Positions 1-5,916 of a stretch of DNA of 40,431 bases are shown here, one piece after another; position 1 is the first letter of the stretch, and every line of letters starts with the position of its first letter. This DNA is from DASWFI01 sp036394315 (GTDB lineage Bacteria; Patescibacteriota; Doudnabacteria; UBA920; O2-02-FULL-48-8). The stretch lies in NCBI GenBank assembly GCA_036394315.1, contig DASWFI010000093.1:1-40431 (forward strand). The letters run 5' to 3'. The translations under genes were made by a program, and so were the position numbers. The notes beneath the pieces were generated by a model that worked only from the letters and a program-made list of their open reading frames with translations, was not told where the DNA came from and made no database searches.

Positions 1-141
1 CGTAACCTCGAACCGGATTTAGGAGCCCTGATAAAGTTGTTGACTCAACAACCGGAATTATTGGAAGAAAAGAATTATCTCGGAATCCAATTAAGAGATA
101 ACGTATTCGCTTACTTCTGCCGTCGTGGTGGCGGGCGGTGC
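1..141. repeat. Terminal direct repeat, left copy
   Basis: Bases 1-141 are identical to 40291-40431 by direct comparison. The reading frame of the gene starting at 40102 continues without a break into base 1. This is what a circular or circularly permuted genome looks like when an assembler leaves a k-mer overlap at both ends; 141 is a common maximum k-mer. The repeat ends inside the hypervariable stretch of the gene, so the contig may have broken there because reads diverge. A true packaged terminal repeat is possible but less likely. Confidence 0.9.
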
Positions 142-291
142 GTGTGCGTCGGCCGCGTTGCCGTCGGCTGGAGCGGCCGCAGCTGGTTCGGCGGCCGCAA
201 GTTGGATTCTGGGAAACTTGGTACTTCTGAATCCTTGGTTTCTTGGCCGGATGAATTAGTTATTAATGGAATTAATTATAAAAAAGTATGA
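1..291 (+). CDS. DGR-type variable protein, copy 1 (C-terminal part; gene starts at 40102)
   Basis: This is the 3' part of a gene that begins at 40102 and crosses the circular join; joined, it encodes 159 residues. The N-terminal part is nearly identical to the protein at 2297-2773. The stretch coded by 118-180 differs sharply from that paralogue, almost only at codon positions 1 and 2, and has a single A in 63 bases. A constant SWFGGRKLDS motif follows, then a divergent tail ending INGINYKKV. Scaffold residues such as GxRCVxVxR and the following WFGGRK recall, from memory, phage proteins that carry DGR variable regions. The likely role is variable ligand or receptor recognition, which is inferred. 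No signal peptide is seen. The gene overlaps the next one by ATGA. Confidence 0.8.
   Translation, partial: RNLEPDLGALIKLLTQQPELLEEKNYLGIQLRDNVFAYFCRRGGGRCVCVGRVAVGWSGRSWFGGRKLDSGKLGTSESLVSWPDELVINGINYKKV
118..180 (+). other. Hypervariable region 1 (DGR VR-like)
   Basis: Over 21 codons, 15 bases differ from the matching segment at 2603-2665. Eleven codons are affected, and all changes but one (GGT/GGC) alter the amino acid. The third base is kept in the other ten, consistent with template AAY-type codons mutated at adenines. Only one A occurs in these 63 bases, in an otherwise A-rich gene. Upstream, about 8 of 117 bases differ. The core is followed by an identical GC-rich segment, GGTTCGGCGGCCGCAAG, which could serve as the homing-initiation element. 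No template repeat or reverse transcriptase was found in the window. Confidence 0.7.
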
Positions 292-449
292 TATCAACAC
301 AAATAGGGTATGAATGTTGCTCAAAATTCTATTACTATGGGAAACACTCTTACCAGTGTAAAATAGTAAATGGAATGGATGCGGATTTCAGTAGAGGTGA
401 TTATGATATACGGAATATAACGATCGATCAATTAACACAAGAAGCATGA
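288..449 (+). CDS. Small hypothetical protein, Cys/Tyr-rich, 53 aa
   Basis: This short frame fits exactly between two genes. Its ATG overlaps the TGA of the variable-protein gene as ATGA, and its own TGA overlaps the ATG of the next gene in the same way, which points to coupled translation. The product begins MISTQIGYECCSKFYYYGKH and ends in QLTQEA. It has a CC pair, a further Cys and several Tyr. No domain or membrane segment is recognised. Confidence 0.6.
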   Translation: MISTQIGYECCSKFYYYGKHSYQCKIVNGMDADFSRGDYDIRNITIDQLTQEA

Positions 450-859
450 GCCAGATAAATGAAACTTGGAAGGACATAAAAGGATTGGAAGGAAGTTATC
501 AAGTAAGCGATCTAGGACGTATCCGTTCGTTAGATAGAAAAATATTACACTATGCGGGTGGATTAAGAAAATGGAATGGACGAATTATGAAATTAATAAA
601 AATGGAAAATGGATATCAGGCGGTAAATTTAAAAAATCATTATAACATTAAGCTTGTTCATAGATTAGTAGCTGAGACATTTATTCCAAATCTGGAAGCA
701 AAACCTTGTGTAAATCATATTAATGGAATTAAGGAAGATAATAGAATGGATAATTTGTCTTGGGTAACTTATTCAGAAAATGAAAGACATTCATATGAGG
801 TTTTAGGGAAACAAACTCATAATAAAGGATTACATTTTGTAAAAGGACATTTTAAATAA
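446..859 (+). CDS. NUMOD4-HNH homing endonuclease
   Basis: This 137-residue protein has a NUMOD4 motif near residues 6-33 (ETWKDIKGLEGSYQVSDLGR), the DNA-recognition module of many free-standing homing endonucleases. An HNH nuclease core follows at about 72-115, with VHRLVAETFIP, then VNHINGIKEDNRMDNLSW carrying the His/Asn/Asn ligands of the beta-beta-alpha-metal fold. It would nick or cut a specific site and promote its own spread by recombination. It starts in an ATGA overlap and the next gene begins at the base after its stop. It is one of seven HNH genes here and is complete by family length. Confidence 0.9.
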   Translation: MSQINETWKDIKGLEGSYQVSDLGRIRSLDRKILHYAGGLRKWNGRIMKLIKMENGYQAVNLKNHYNIKLVHRLVAETFIPNLEAKPCVNHINGIKEDNRMDNLSWVTYSENERHSYEVLGKQTHNKGLHFVKGHFK

Positions 860-1273
860 ATGTCATATAACACTATTAAATTACGGCCGAACGATATTTT
901 ATTCAGTAAATACATCAGGGAGAAATCGAACTGGACGTGCGAGTATTGTAAACGAAAATGTCGGATCAACGGAGAAGTAATCTATCGCTTGGAAGCGTCA
1001 CATTATCACGGCAGGAGAAAGGAAAGCGTAAGATTTGATGAAGAGAATGTTCATAGTTTATGTGCAACTTGTCATAAGGAGCTCGGCGGTTATCAAAACA
1101 ATCAACTGGGAAAGTACGACTTGTGGATGAAAGAAAAACTGGGTGAAAAAGGTTACAAACTTTTACTTTTGCGGGCCAACCAGACAGGCAAACGCGACGA
1201 TAAAATGACCAAAATAATAATCCAGCAACTTATGAAAGATTTATACTGGACAAGAAAGATCAAAACTATATGA
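860..1273 (+). CDS. NinG-like HNH nuclease
   Basis: This 137-residue protein has a CEYCKRKC zinc motif, then SHYHGRRKESVRFD, then NVHSLCATCHKELGG. The CxxC pairs around a His-containing core are the layout of zinc-supported HNH proteins. The GRR...R...N.H..C..C pattern and the following L.GKYDLW..EKLGE segment resemble lambda NinG-type recombination nucleases. Its role could be processing of recombination intermediates rather than homing, but the family call rests on motif memory. ATG follows the previous stop directly and its own stop overlaps the next ATG. Confidence 0.75.
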   Translation: MSYNTIKLRPNDILFSKYIREKSNWTCEYCKRKCRINGEVIYRLEASHYHGRRKESVRFDEENVHSLCATCHKELGGYQNNQLGKYDLWMKEKLGEKGYKLLLLRANQTGKRDDKMTKIIIQQLMKDLYWTRKIKTI

Positions 1274-1833
1274 CCCACTGCCCTCATGAAGAATTTGTTT
1301 TTAATCATTATTTGCAACAAGAACAATGTTTGCTTTGTGGATTTGTGAAACCAAAAGCAGAAAAAGCTATAGTGATGACTTCCACTGAAAGATGGGAAAA
1401 AGAATTTGATAAACAATTCCCCCATCAAGACGATGCTTGTATGTGTTGTGGTGGGGCTGTCCAAGGTCATCGAAAGGCTGGAGTGTATAAATCCTTCATC
1501 CAATCAGAAATACTTAAAGCTCGGGAAGAAGGACGGCAATCTCAAATCCGAGTAGACTTTACCGCATTAGACGAAAAGCAAACAAGAGATGTTCGCGAAG
1601 AAGGACGGCAGGAAGGACATTTAGTTGGATTGGAAGAAGGTTATGTCGCTCGTGGTGTTGTTGAAGCTCAAATTAAGATTGGTATTAGACTAAATGAACG
1701 TGCCAGAATCAAGGAAATAATAGAAGAGATGAAAATGGAGAACGGAGACTGGGAAAGTAGAGTAGGTACCTACAATAATAATTATGAAAATTGCTATAAT
1801 CAAGCCTTAAAAGACTTAATAGATAAAATATGA
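1270..1833 (+). CDS. Hypothetical protein with two Cys-pair motifs, 187 aa
   Basis: The N-terminal part has CPHEEFVFNHYLQQEQCLLC and then CMCCGG, a likely pair of zinc-binding knuckles within the first 65 residues. The rest is charged and mostly helical, with repeated EEGRQ segments (near KAREEGRQ and VREEGRQEGH) and RARIKEIIEEM near the C-terminus. Phage proteins with an ERARI(L/K)xII segment are common in accessory regions, and a similar DERARILKII appears in the protein at 2770-3171. Function unknown. It overlaps both neighbours by ATGA. Confidence 0.7.
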   Translation: MTHCPHEEFVFNHYLQQEQCLLCGFVKPKAEKAIVMTSTERWEKEFDKQFPHQDDACMCCGGAVQGHRKAGVYKSFIQSEILKAREEGRQSQIRVDFTALDEKQTRDVREEGRQEGHLVGLEEGYVARGVVEAQIKIGIRLNERARIKEIIEEMKMENGDWESRVGTYNNNYENCYNQALKDLIDKI

Positions 1834-2300
1834 GACCTATAAAATTCCGTGTTTGGGATGAAGTCAACAAGAATATGGTCTATGACCCAAAGTTTCCTGC
1901 AACAGATTTATTGGGAGATTTGAATGAGTATTTTGCATTTTCTGGTCTTGGTTGGGAATGGATGCAATTCACCGGCCTCAAGGACAAGAACGGAAAAGAG
2001 ATTTGGGAAGGGGATATTGTTCAGGTAGGAGTTAAATCACAAGTAATAATCTATACTATTGGTTGGGATTATATGAAAGCTGGTTGGACAATTTTAGTAA
2101 CTACGGAACACTCAACTGATACTCATATGCACTCCGCAGGAGTTCCAGCCAGAGATTATAATTTTTTAAACCAAGGCAAAGCTATTTATTGGCATGACAC
2201 GGACACAGAATTTGGTGATGGAGACCGTCAAATAAATACTCAACCTCTTGAAGTCATCGGCAATATCTACGAAAATCCAGAATTAATATCTAAACTATGA
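1830..2300 (+). CDS. YopX family protein
   Basis: The 156-residue product starts MRPIKFRVWDEVNKNMVYD, has LMQFTGLKDKNGKEIWEGDIV-like sequence near residues 46-66 (MQFTGLKDKNGKEIWEGDIV here), and ends LEVIGNIYENPELI. These three blocks are the signature of the YopX family (Pfam YopX), found in phages and prophages of many bacteria. The family folds as a small beta-barrel-like domain and its biochemical role is not known. The length is normal. The gene sits in the translationally coupled accessory run just before the second variable-region gene. Confidence 0.92.
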   Translation: MRPIKFRVWDEVNKNMVYDPKFPATDLLGDLNEYFAFSGLGWEWMQFTGLKDKNGKEIWEGDIVQVGVKSQVIIYTIGWDYMKAGWTILVTTEHSTDTHMHSAGVPARDYNFLNQGKAIYWHDTDTEFGDGDRQINTQPLEVIGNIYENPELISKL

Positions 2301-2773
2301 AACTTAAAGTCAATCGCAAATTATCAATCAAACAACTGCTTAGTAAACTTCCTTTTGAGAACAAGTATATTAACGATGAAGTAGTGGAGAATCTCAAAAA
2401 TGAAGGGCCTGAAGAAGTTGACATGGAATTGTTTAAACCTGGTAAATATTTAACCAATCAAGAAGTTCTGGAGGAATACAAATCCCGTAACCTCGAACCG
2501 GATTTAGGAGCCCTGATAAAGTTGTTGACTCAACAACCGGAATTATTGGAGGAAAAGATATATATCGGAATCCAATTAAAAGATAATATATTCGCTTACT
2601 TCTACCGTAGTGGCGGCGTGCGGTGCGTGGACGTCTACCGCTATGCCGACGTCTGGTACGGCAGCAGCTGGTTCGGCGGCCGCAAGTTGGATTCTAAGAC
2701 CCTTGGTTCTTCGGCCCTTGAACTTTTGGACTCAATAGAAAAGAATCTTAAAGAATTAAGGAAATTAGTATGA
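2297..2773 (+). CDS. DGR-type variable protein, copy 2
   Basis: This is the complete 158-residue paralogue of the gene spanning the circular join. Residues 1-102 match it closely. Residues 103-123 (bases 2603-2665) are the hypervariable stretch, and SWFGGRKLDS is shared again. The C-terminal tail is different and helical (LELLDSIEKNLKELRKLV). Variable codons are NNY-type, so no stop can arise, as expected for AAY-templated mutagenesis. The protein may display a ligand-binding surface, but whether it is on the virion is unknown: it lies far from the tail genes. Its ATG overlaps the YopX stop and its own stop overlaps the next ATG. Confidence 0.85.
   Translation: MKLKVNRKLSIKQLLSKLPFENKYINDEVVENLKNEGPEEVDMELFKPGKYLTNQEVLEEYKSRNLEPDLGALIKLLTQQPELLEEKIYIGIQLKDNIFAYFYRSGGVRCVDVYRYADVWYGSSWFGGRKLDSKTLGSSALELLDSIEKNLKELRKLV
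2603..2665 (+). other. Hypervariable region 2 (DGR VR-like)
   Basis: This is the counterpart of 118-180. It retains eight A bases, all in codons that differ from copy 1, so this copy may be closer to a template rich in AAC/AAT codons. Constant codons between the variable ones are identical (for example CGG TGC GTG, and GCC). It is followed by the same GC-rich segment at 2666 onward. The substitution pattern, not the sequence alone, is the evidence. Confidence 0.7.
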
Positions 2774-3171
2774 TAGAAAAATTCAAATACAACAAAGAAA
2801 CACTTCTTGTAGACATTCAACTAAAGCTTGACGAAATTATTGACTTTGTAAACGAGATTGCTCAAATTGAATCAGATATATTATTAGACATCTCTCAAAT
2901 AGCTGAGGATTTAAGAGAATTAGAGGCTTTTGTCGGTAATAAAGTGAAAGAGATAGAGGAAGCAAGCCTGGAAGCACATCGAGAAATGTGGGAATACCAG
3001 TTTATGTTACCGCCAGAGAGAGCATCTCAAATGATGGAATCAATCCGCCAAGATGAACGAGCCAGAATCCTAAAAATCATCGATGAATATAAAATCTCTG
3101 GGAAATTACCGGATGAAGAGCAAAGGATAAATGATTTGCTAAGTGAGATTCAAGAAGATATTAATATCTAA
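2770..3171 (+). CDS. Hypothetical helical protein, 133 aa (paralogue of next gene)
   Basis: The protein is mostly charged helix. It contains LKLDEIIDFVNEI and ISQIAEDLRELEAFV, both of which recur in the protein at 3175-3480, so the two genes are tandem paralogues. The C-terminal half has DERARILKIIDEYK, a motif frequent in phage accessory proteins. A coiled coil is likely around residues 15-65. No catalytic motif or membrane segment is seen. It is coupled to the variable-protein gene by an ATGA overlap, so the two may act together, but that is speculative. Confidence 0.65.
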   Translation: MIEKFKYNKETLLVDIQLKLDEIIDFVNEIAQIESDILLDISQIAEDLRELEAFVGNKVKEIEEASLEAHREMWEYQFMLPPERASQMMESIRQDERARILKIIDEYKISGKLPDEEQRINDLLSEIQEDINI

Positions 3172-3174
3172 ACT

Positions 3175-3480
3175 ATGATAGAAAAAATAAAGGTTCATGG
3201 TGAATTAAAGCTATGGGAACATGCTGTAACGGACAAGCTCAACGAAATAATCGACTTCGTAAATGACATGGAACTCATCGACGTCGTAAACGACATGCAC
3301 AAAAAACAGTCCGATATGTTTACAGACATCTCCAACCTAGCTGAGGATTTAAAAGAGTTAGAGGCTTTCGTCACTCCTCTGGCCTATAAACCTTATTGTT
3401 GTAATAATTGTAAGGAATATATTAAAGATATTCCGATATGTGGAAATGTTAATTGTTCCTGTCATAAACATTTAATTTAA
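3175..3480 (+). CDS. Hypothetical helical protein with C-terminal zinc knuckle, 101 aa
   Basis: Residues 1-65 repeat the LNEIIDFVND and ISNLAEDLKELEAFV segments of the upstream paralogue, with an internal duplication of an IDVVNDM/IDFVNDM unit. The C-terminus differs: it has CCNNC, then CGNVNCSCHKH, a plausible zinc-binding tail. The pair looks like a duplicated coiled-coil scaffold that gained different C-termini. Function unknown. Confidence 0.65.
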   Translation: MIEKIKVHGELKLWEHAVTDKLNEIIDFVNDMELIDVVNDMHKKQSDMFTDISNLAEDLKELEAFVTPLAYKPYCCNNCKEYIKDIPICGNVNCSCHKHLI

Positions 3481-3500
3481 TAAGAAAGTAAGAGAATAAT

Positions 3501-3695
3501 ATGGAAAAGTCATTGATAACAATTGGATTCGATAAGAACGGCGAAGCTGAATTTGGGATTCTAATGAGCCTTGCTGATTTGTCACGAGAACAACTTAAAG
3601 AATTAAGGGAAATTATTGTTGTAGCTATTTATGAGGCTGAGGATATTTGGAGGCGAGCCCATCAAGATACTTCCGCTAAGAAAGTAAGAGAATGA
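3501..3695 (+). CDS. Hypothetical protein, 64 aa
   Basis: This small acidic helical protein contains LADLSREQLKELREIIVVAIYEAEDIW. It is preceded by AAGAAAGTAAGAGAAT, a weak purine-rich ribosome site. The phrase AAGAAAGTAAGAGAA recurs just before its stop, a short direct duplication that may mark where the next small frame was added. Its TGA overlaps the ATG at 3692. No family recognised. Confidence 0.55.
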   Translation: MEKSLITIGFDKNGEAEFGILMSLADLSREQLKELREIIVVAIYEAEDIWRRAHQDTSAKKVRE

Positions 3696-3796
3696 AAGAG
3701 AACTATGAAGATTGGGCAATCCTTCCAGTTTACAAAGTTATGGTTGTTTCTGACTGGTTATTAATAAATAGTGTTTCCGCACCGTCTAACAATTAA
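3692..3796 (+). CDS. Possible microprotein, 34 aa
   Basis: The frame starts in an ATGA overlap with the previous gene and ends TAA at 3794-3796. The product (MKENYEDWAILPVYKVMVVS...) has a hydrophobic middle. Support is only the coupled start and the otherwise empty space; it may be chance. Confidence 0.3.
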   Translation: MKENYEDWAILPVYKVMVVSDWLLINSVSAPSNN

Positions 3797-3808
3797 TTAA
3801 AGAGATAT

Positions 3809-4048
3809 ATGGACAATAGAAAACTGATAAAAGATAAATTTGGCAATGACGGTATTTGGTTATCGAAATACGAAGCAGGAAATATTCGTGTTTTACTTCA
3901 GGCTTTATATGAATTACATATAGCCGGAATTGATAGTGGTGATTGGTTTAACGATTTGCGTAAATGGTATATTCCTGAAGATTGGTATGGTAATAGTTCT
4001 GTAGAATCGATAAAAGAAAAAATTTTATATCATTTTAATAAACCTTGA
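3809..4048 (+). CDS. Hypothetical protein, 79 aa
   Basis: The ATG lies after TTAAAGAGATAT, which gives a modest purine-rich ribosome site. The product is Trp/Tyr-rich near the middle (DWFNDLRKWYIPEDWYG) and otherwise helical (YEAGNIRVLLQALYELHIAG). No domain is recognised. It sits in the accessory run and its stop overlaps a TTG start of the next gene. Confidence 0.6.
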   Translation: MDNRKLIKDKFGNDGIWLSKYEAGNIRVLLQALYELHIAGIDSGDWFNDLRKWYIPEDWYGNSSVESIKEKILYHFNKP

Positions 4049-4272
4049 ACAGGGCCGAAATTAATTATATGACTCCAAACCAAGCCTTAGAAACTATTGA
4101 AAAATTAGTATCAATCGCAGACGAAACTTTAACTGATAAAAGAAACAGCGCTTTATTAAATGAAATCTACCGGATTGCTCACAGTGCCAATACTAATCAC
4201 AGTTGCTATCATGTGCATGAAAATTGGAGACACGAAAGTAAAGAAAAGATGATTAAATTAATTGATTATTAA
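4045..4272 (+). CDS. Hypothetical helical protein, 75 aa (or 67 aa from ATG at 4069)
   Basis: Two starts are possible. TTG at 4045 overlaps the upstream stop as TTGA, the overlap style used in this genome. An in-frame ATG at 4069 begins MTPNQALETIEKLVSIADET, which looks like a natural protein start. The product is helical, with a His-rich C-terminal part (AHSANTNHSCYHVHENWRHE). No family known. Confidence 0.55.
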   Translation: MNRAEINYMTPNQALETIEKLVSIADETLTDKRNSALLNEIYRIAHSANTNHSCYHVHENWRHESKEKMIKLIDY

Positions 4273-4275
4273 AGA

Positions 4276-4506
4276 ATGGAAGAATCAGAAGCAAAACAAG
4301 CAACACCTGAAGAAATGAGAGAACATAAACGGAAATGTTGGAACTCTGCTTGTAAGAAAACGGCATGGTTCCAAGATTGGGCTGGTTGGAATTGGTGTTG
4401 GTATCACGCTTATTATAACAATCGGTGGGGAGGAGGAAATCGTTGGTTTGAATTTAAGACATTAAAATTAAGATGGCCTTATGAAAACACTAGAACAAAT
4501 AATTAA
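4276..4506 (+). CDS. Hypothetical Trp-rich protein, 76 aa
   Basis: This small protein is unusually rich in Trp and Cys: RKCWNSACKKTAWFQDWAGW is followed by NWCWYHAYYNNRWGGGNRWF. The Cys pairs may bind a metal. It overlaps the next gene by 26 bases in another frame, longer than the usual 4-base overlap. Function unknown. Confidence 0.55.
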   Translation: MEESEAKQATPEEMREHKRKCWNSACKKTAWFQDWAGWNWCWYHAYYNNRWGGGNRWFEFKTLKLRWPYENTRTNN

Positions 4507-4819
4507 AGAGTTTGAGAAAAAACACTATAGAATATATGGTGGGACTTTACCTATGTGTAATAAGCATGATTTCAAAATCACTACTAACATCTGTAAAAAA
4601 TGTTTTCGTTCTGCTGAAAACTGTTCAAAATTTTTAGCAGTTAAAGACTTTATCCGTCAATCCTATAAGGCAGGACTGGAAGCTGGTTTGGAAGCTAGAC
4701 CGATAATTAAACCAGAAGGAAAAAAGGAAAATGGTTTAAGTATAGAATATTTGGGTTTTGCTATGTATAACCTAGCTCTCCAAGATTACGAAGCCAATAT
4801 TAAGAAATTAATAAAATGA
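4481..4819 (+). CDS. Hypothetical zinc-knuckle protein, 112 aa
   Basis: The protein starts MKTLEQIIKEFEKKHYRIYG, then has CNKHDFKITTNICKKC and a further Cys, a likely zinc site at about residues 26-50. It continues with a helical segment and GLEAGLEA. The start lies inside the previous gene. It is coupled to the next gene by ATGA. No named family; the order helix, Cys knuckle, helix recurs in other small proteins of this genome. Confidence 0.6.
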   Translation: MKTLEQIIKEFEKKHYRIYGGTLPMCNKHDFKITTNICKKCFRSAENCSKFLAVKDFIRQSYKAGLEAGLEARPIIKPEGKKENGLSIEYLGFAMYNLALQDYEANIKKLIK

Positions 4820-5148
4820 ATTATAATTTAGCAAAATCTTTGAAGGATGCGGGGTTTCCTCAACACATTGAGCACCGTATTCACTATCGAGAAAATTGTG
4901 AAGAATGTATGGTTGGAAATTATGAAAAGGCTTTACTGTTCGACTATGATCCTGATGAGTTTGATATTGCTATTCCAACCCTATCTGAATTAATTGAAGC
5001 GTGTGGGGATAAGTTTGATAATTTACATTTAGTAGCTAATGACAAAAGCTGGGAAGCAACAGGATGGGATGCGGATAGTATTGGTTTAGGCCAAACTCCT
5101 GAAATTGCCGTCGCAGAACTTTGGTTAGAATTAAATAAGAAAAAATAA
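4816..5148 (+). CDS. Conserved phage protein of unknown function, 110 aa
   Basis: The product begins MNYNLAKSLKDAGFPQ and contains IPTLSELIEACGDKF, then WEATGWD and TPEIAVAELWLELNKKK. This combination (LAKxLKDAGFPQ ... PTLSELIEACG ... PExAVAxLWLxLN) is a familiar small protein in many phage and prophage accessory regions, with no known activity. The length is usual. It follows by an ATGA overlap. Confidence 0.75.
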   Translation: MNYNLAKSLKDAGFPQHIEHRIHYRENCEECMVGNYEKALLFDYDPDEFDIAIPTLSELIEACGDKFDNLHLVANDKSWEATGWDADSIGLGQTPEIAVAELWLELNKKK

Positions 5149-5149
5149 A

Positions 5150-5284
5150 ATGGATACTTACGATAAATTAAGGGAAAAGACAAAACGAAAGGCACCCAAA
5201 GCTAAAAGAAAACTTAAACGAGCAAAAATGAAACAGATTTTATATGCAGGACGATTGCGAAAAAAGGGATTTCCATTTAATTAG
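5150..5284 (+). CDS. Small very basic protein, 44 aa
   Basis: The ATG lies one base after the TAA of the previous gene and the frame runs to TAG at 5282-5284. Lys and Arg make up almost half of the product (for example KTKRKAPKAKRKLKRAK), suggesting nucleic-acid binding or an artefact of A-rich sequence. No ribosome site other than A-rich sequence is present. Confidence 0.45.
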   Translation: MDTYDKLREKTKRKAPKAKRKLKRAKMKQILYAGRLRKKGFPFN

Positions 5285-5305
5285 TTGCTCTGATTTATCC
5301 ACATC

Positions 5306-5335
5306 TTGTATTCCTTTAATAAAAGGGCGTATAAT
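5306..5335 (+). promoter_or_regulatory. Sigma70-type promoter before 5342
   Basis: The -10 is a perfect TATAAT (5330-5335). The -35, TTGTAT (5306-5311), is weak and 18 bp away. Transcription would start near 5342, on or next to the ATG of the following gene, so the message may be leaderless or nearly so. It is the first intergenic gap after the accessory run and would drive the genes leading to the chaperonin pair. Confidence 0.5.
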
Positions 5336-5341
5336 TAAGGC

Positions 5342-5512
5342 ATGAATAAAAAAAGGATTAAAGCTTTGAAACAAGAACAAACTGAAAAACTGATGAGACC
5401 GCCGACCAAAGCGGAAATCCGTCGGTACAGGAAAGATTATCTCAATCTTAAGAGTTATTCCACTTTGCCAAGTAATTTTAAAATTAAATATTCATTAGAA
5501 AAGAAAGGATAA
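5342..5512 (+). CDS. Small basic protein, 56 aa
   Basis: It starts at an ATG seven bases after the TATAAT box. An AAGG lies only one base before the ATG, too close for a normal ribosome site, so leaderless translation is possible. The product is basic and helical (MNKKRIKALKQEQTEKLMRP, then KAEIRRYRKDYLNLKS). No family recognised. An AAAGGATA just before its stop serves the next gene. Confidence 0.5.
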   Translation: MNKKRIKALKQEQTEKLMRPPTKAEIRRYRKDYLNLKSYSTLPSNFKIKYSLEKKG

Positions 5513-5513
5513 T

Positions 5514-5690
5514 ATGAGCGAACAAGAAGAAAAATTCAAAGCGTTTCAGGTTGAACTGGAAGCTTTAATAAAGAAGCATGGTATTGGCCTTCAGCCCAGT
5601 ATTTCGTTACAAGCTTACGTGCTTCCTGAAGCCCAAAACACAGAGCAACCAGTCGCGCCTACGTCTGCCTCGCCAATTATAACCCCATGA
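5514..5690 (+). CDS. Small acidic protein with Pro-rich tail, 58 aa
   Basis: A good ribosome site (GAAAGGAT) precedes the ATG. The N-terminal half is an amphipathic helix (EEKFKAFQVELEALIKKHGI) and the C-terminal half is Pro/Ala/Ser-rich. The stop overlaps the next ATG as ATGA. Small proteins with this helix-plus-PA-tail form are common in phages; function unknown. Confidence 0.6.
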   Translation: MSEQEEKFKAFQVELEALIKKHGIGLQPSISLQAYVLPEAQNTEQPVAPTSASPIITP

Positions 5691-5914
5691 TAGGGTTAGT
5701 AGTTGGTTTTTTAGCGGCAATCTTGATAGTTTTACTTGATCTGTACTTATGGGTCAGAACCAGTAAAACTGTGACAGAACACGCTATTGAGCTAGTGGAA
5801 AAACAGGCGAAAAAGCCTGTGGAGATTATCGAACCACCTGCTCCGGCTCAGGAACGGTTTGTAGAATTACTCGAAGAAAACGACGAAAAAGGAATTGATA
5901 CTAAATTTGAATAA
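5687..5914 (+). CDS. Small single-span membrane protein, 75 aa
   Basis: Residues 1-23 are strongly hydrophobic (MIGLVVGFLAAILIVLLDLY), followed by WVRTSK, so the N-terminus is a membrane anchor with a cytoplasmic basic edge. The rest is charged with a Pro-rich linker (EIIEPPAPAQERF) and an acidic tail. It sits directly before the groEL-like gene. The role is unknown; a membrane-bound accessory protein is the most that can be said. Confidence 0.65.
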   Translation: MIGLVVGFLAAILIVLLDLYLWVRTSKTVTEHAIELVEKQAKKPVEIIEPPAPAQERFVELLEENDEKGIDTKFE

Positions 5915-5916
5915 AT

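Noticed and set aside
160..200. GCGGCCGC palindromes in the variable region as a protein-binding site
   Set aside because: They coincide with Gly-Arg and Ser-Gly-Arg codons; one copy is in the variable core and absent from the paralogue. No reason to call a site.
1153..1503. Minus-strand ORFs such as 1153-1503, 11595-12011, 14241-14618 and 27035-27385
   Set aside because: All lie opposite well-supported + strand genes, lack ribosome sites and encode low-complexity or Ser/Phe-rich products expected from antisense reading.
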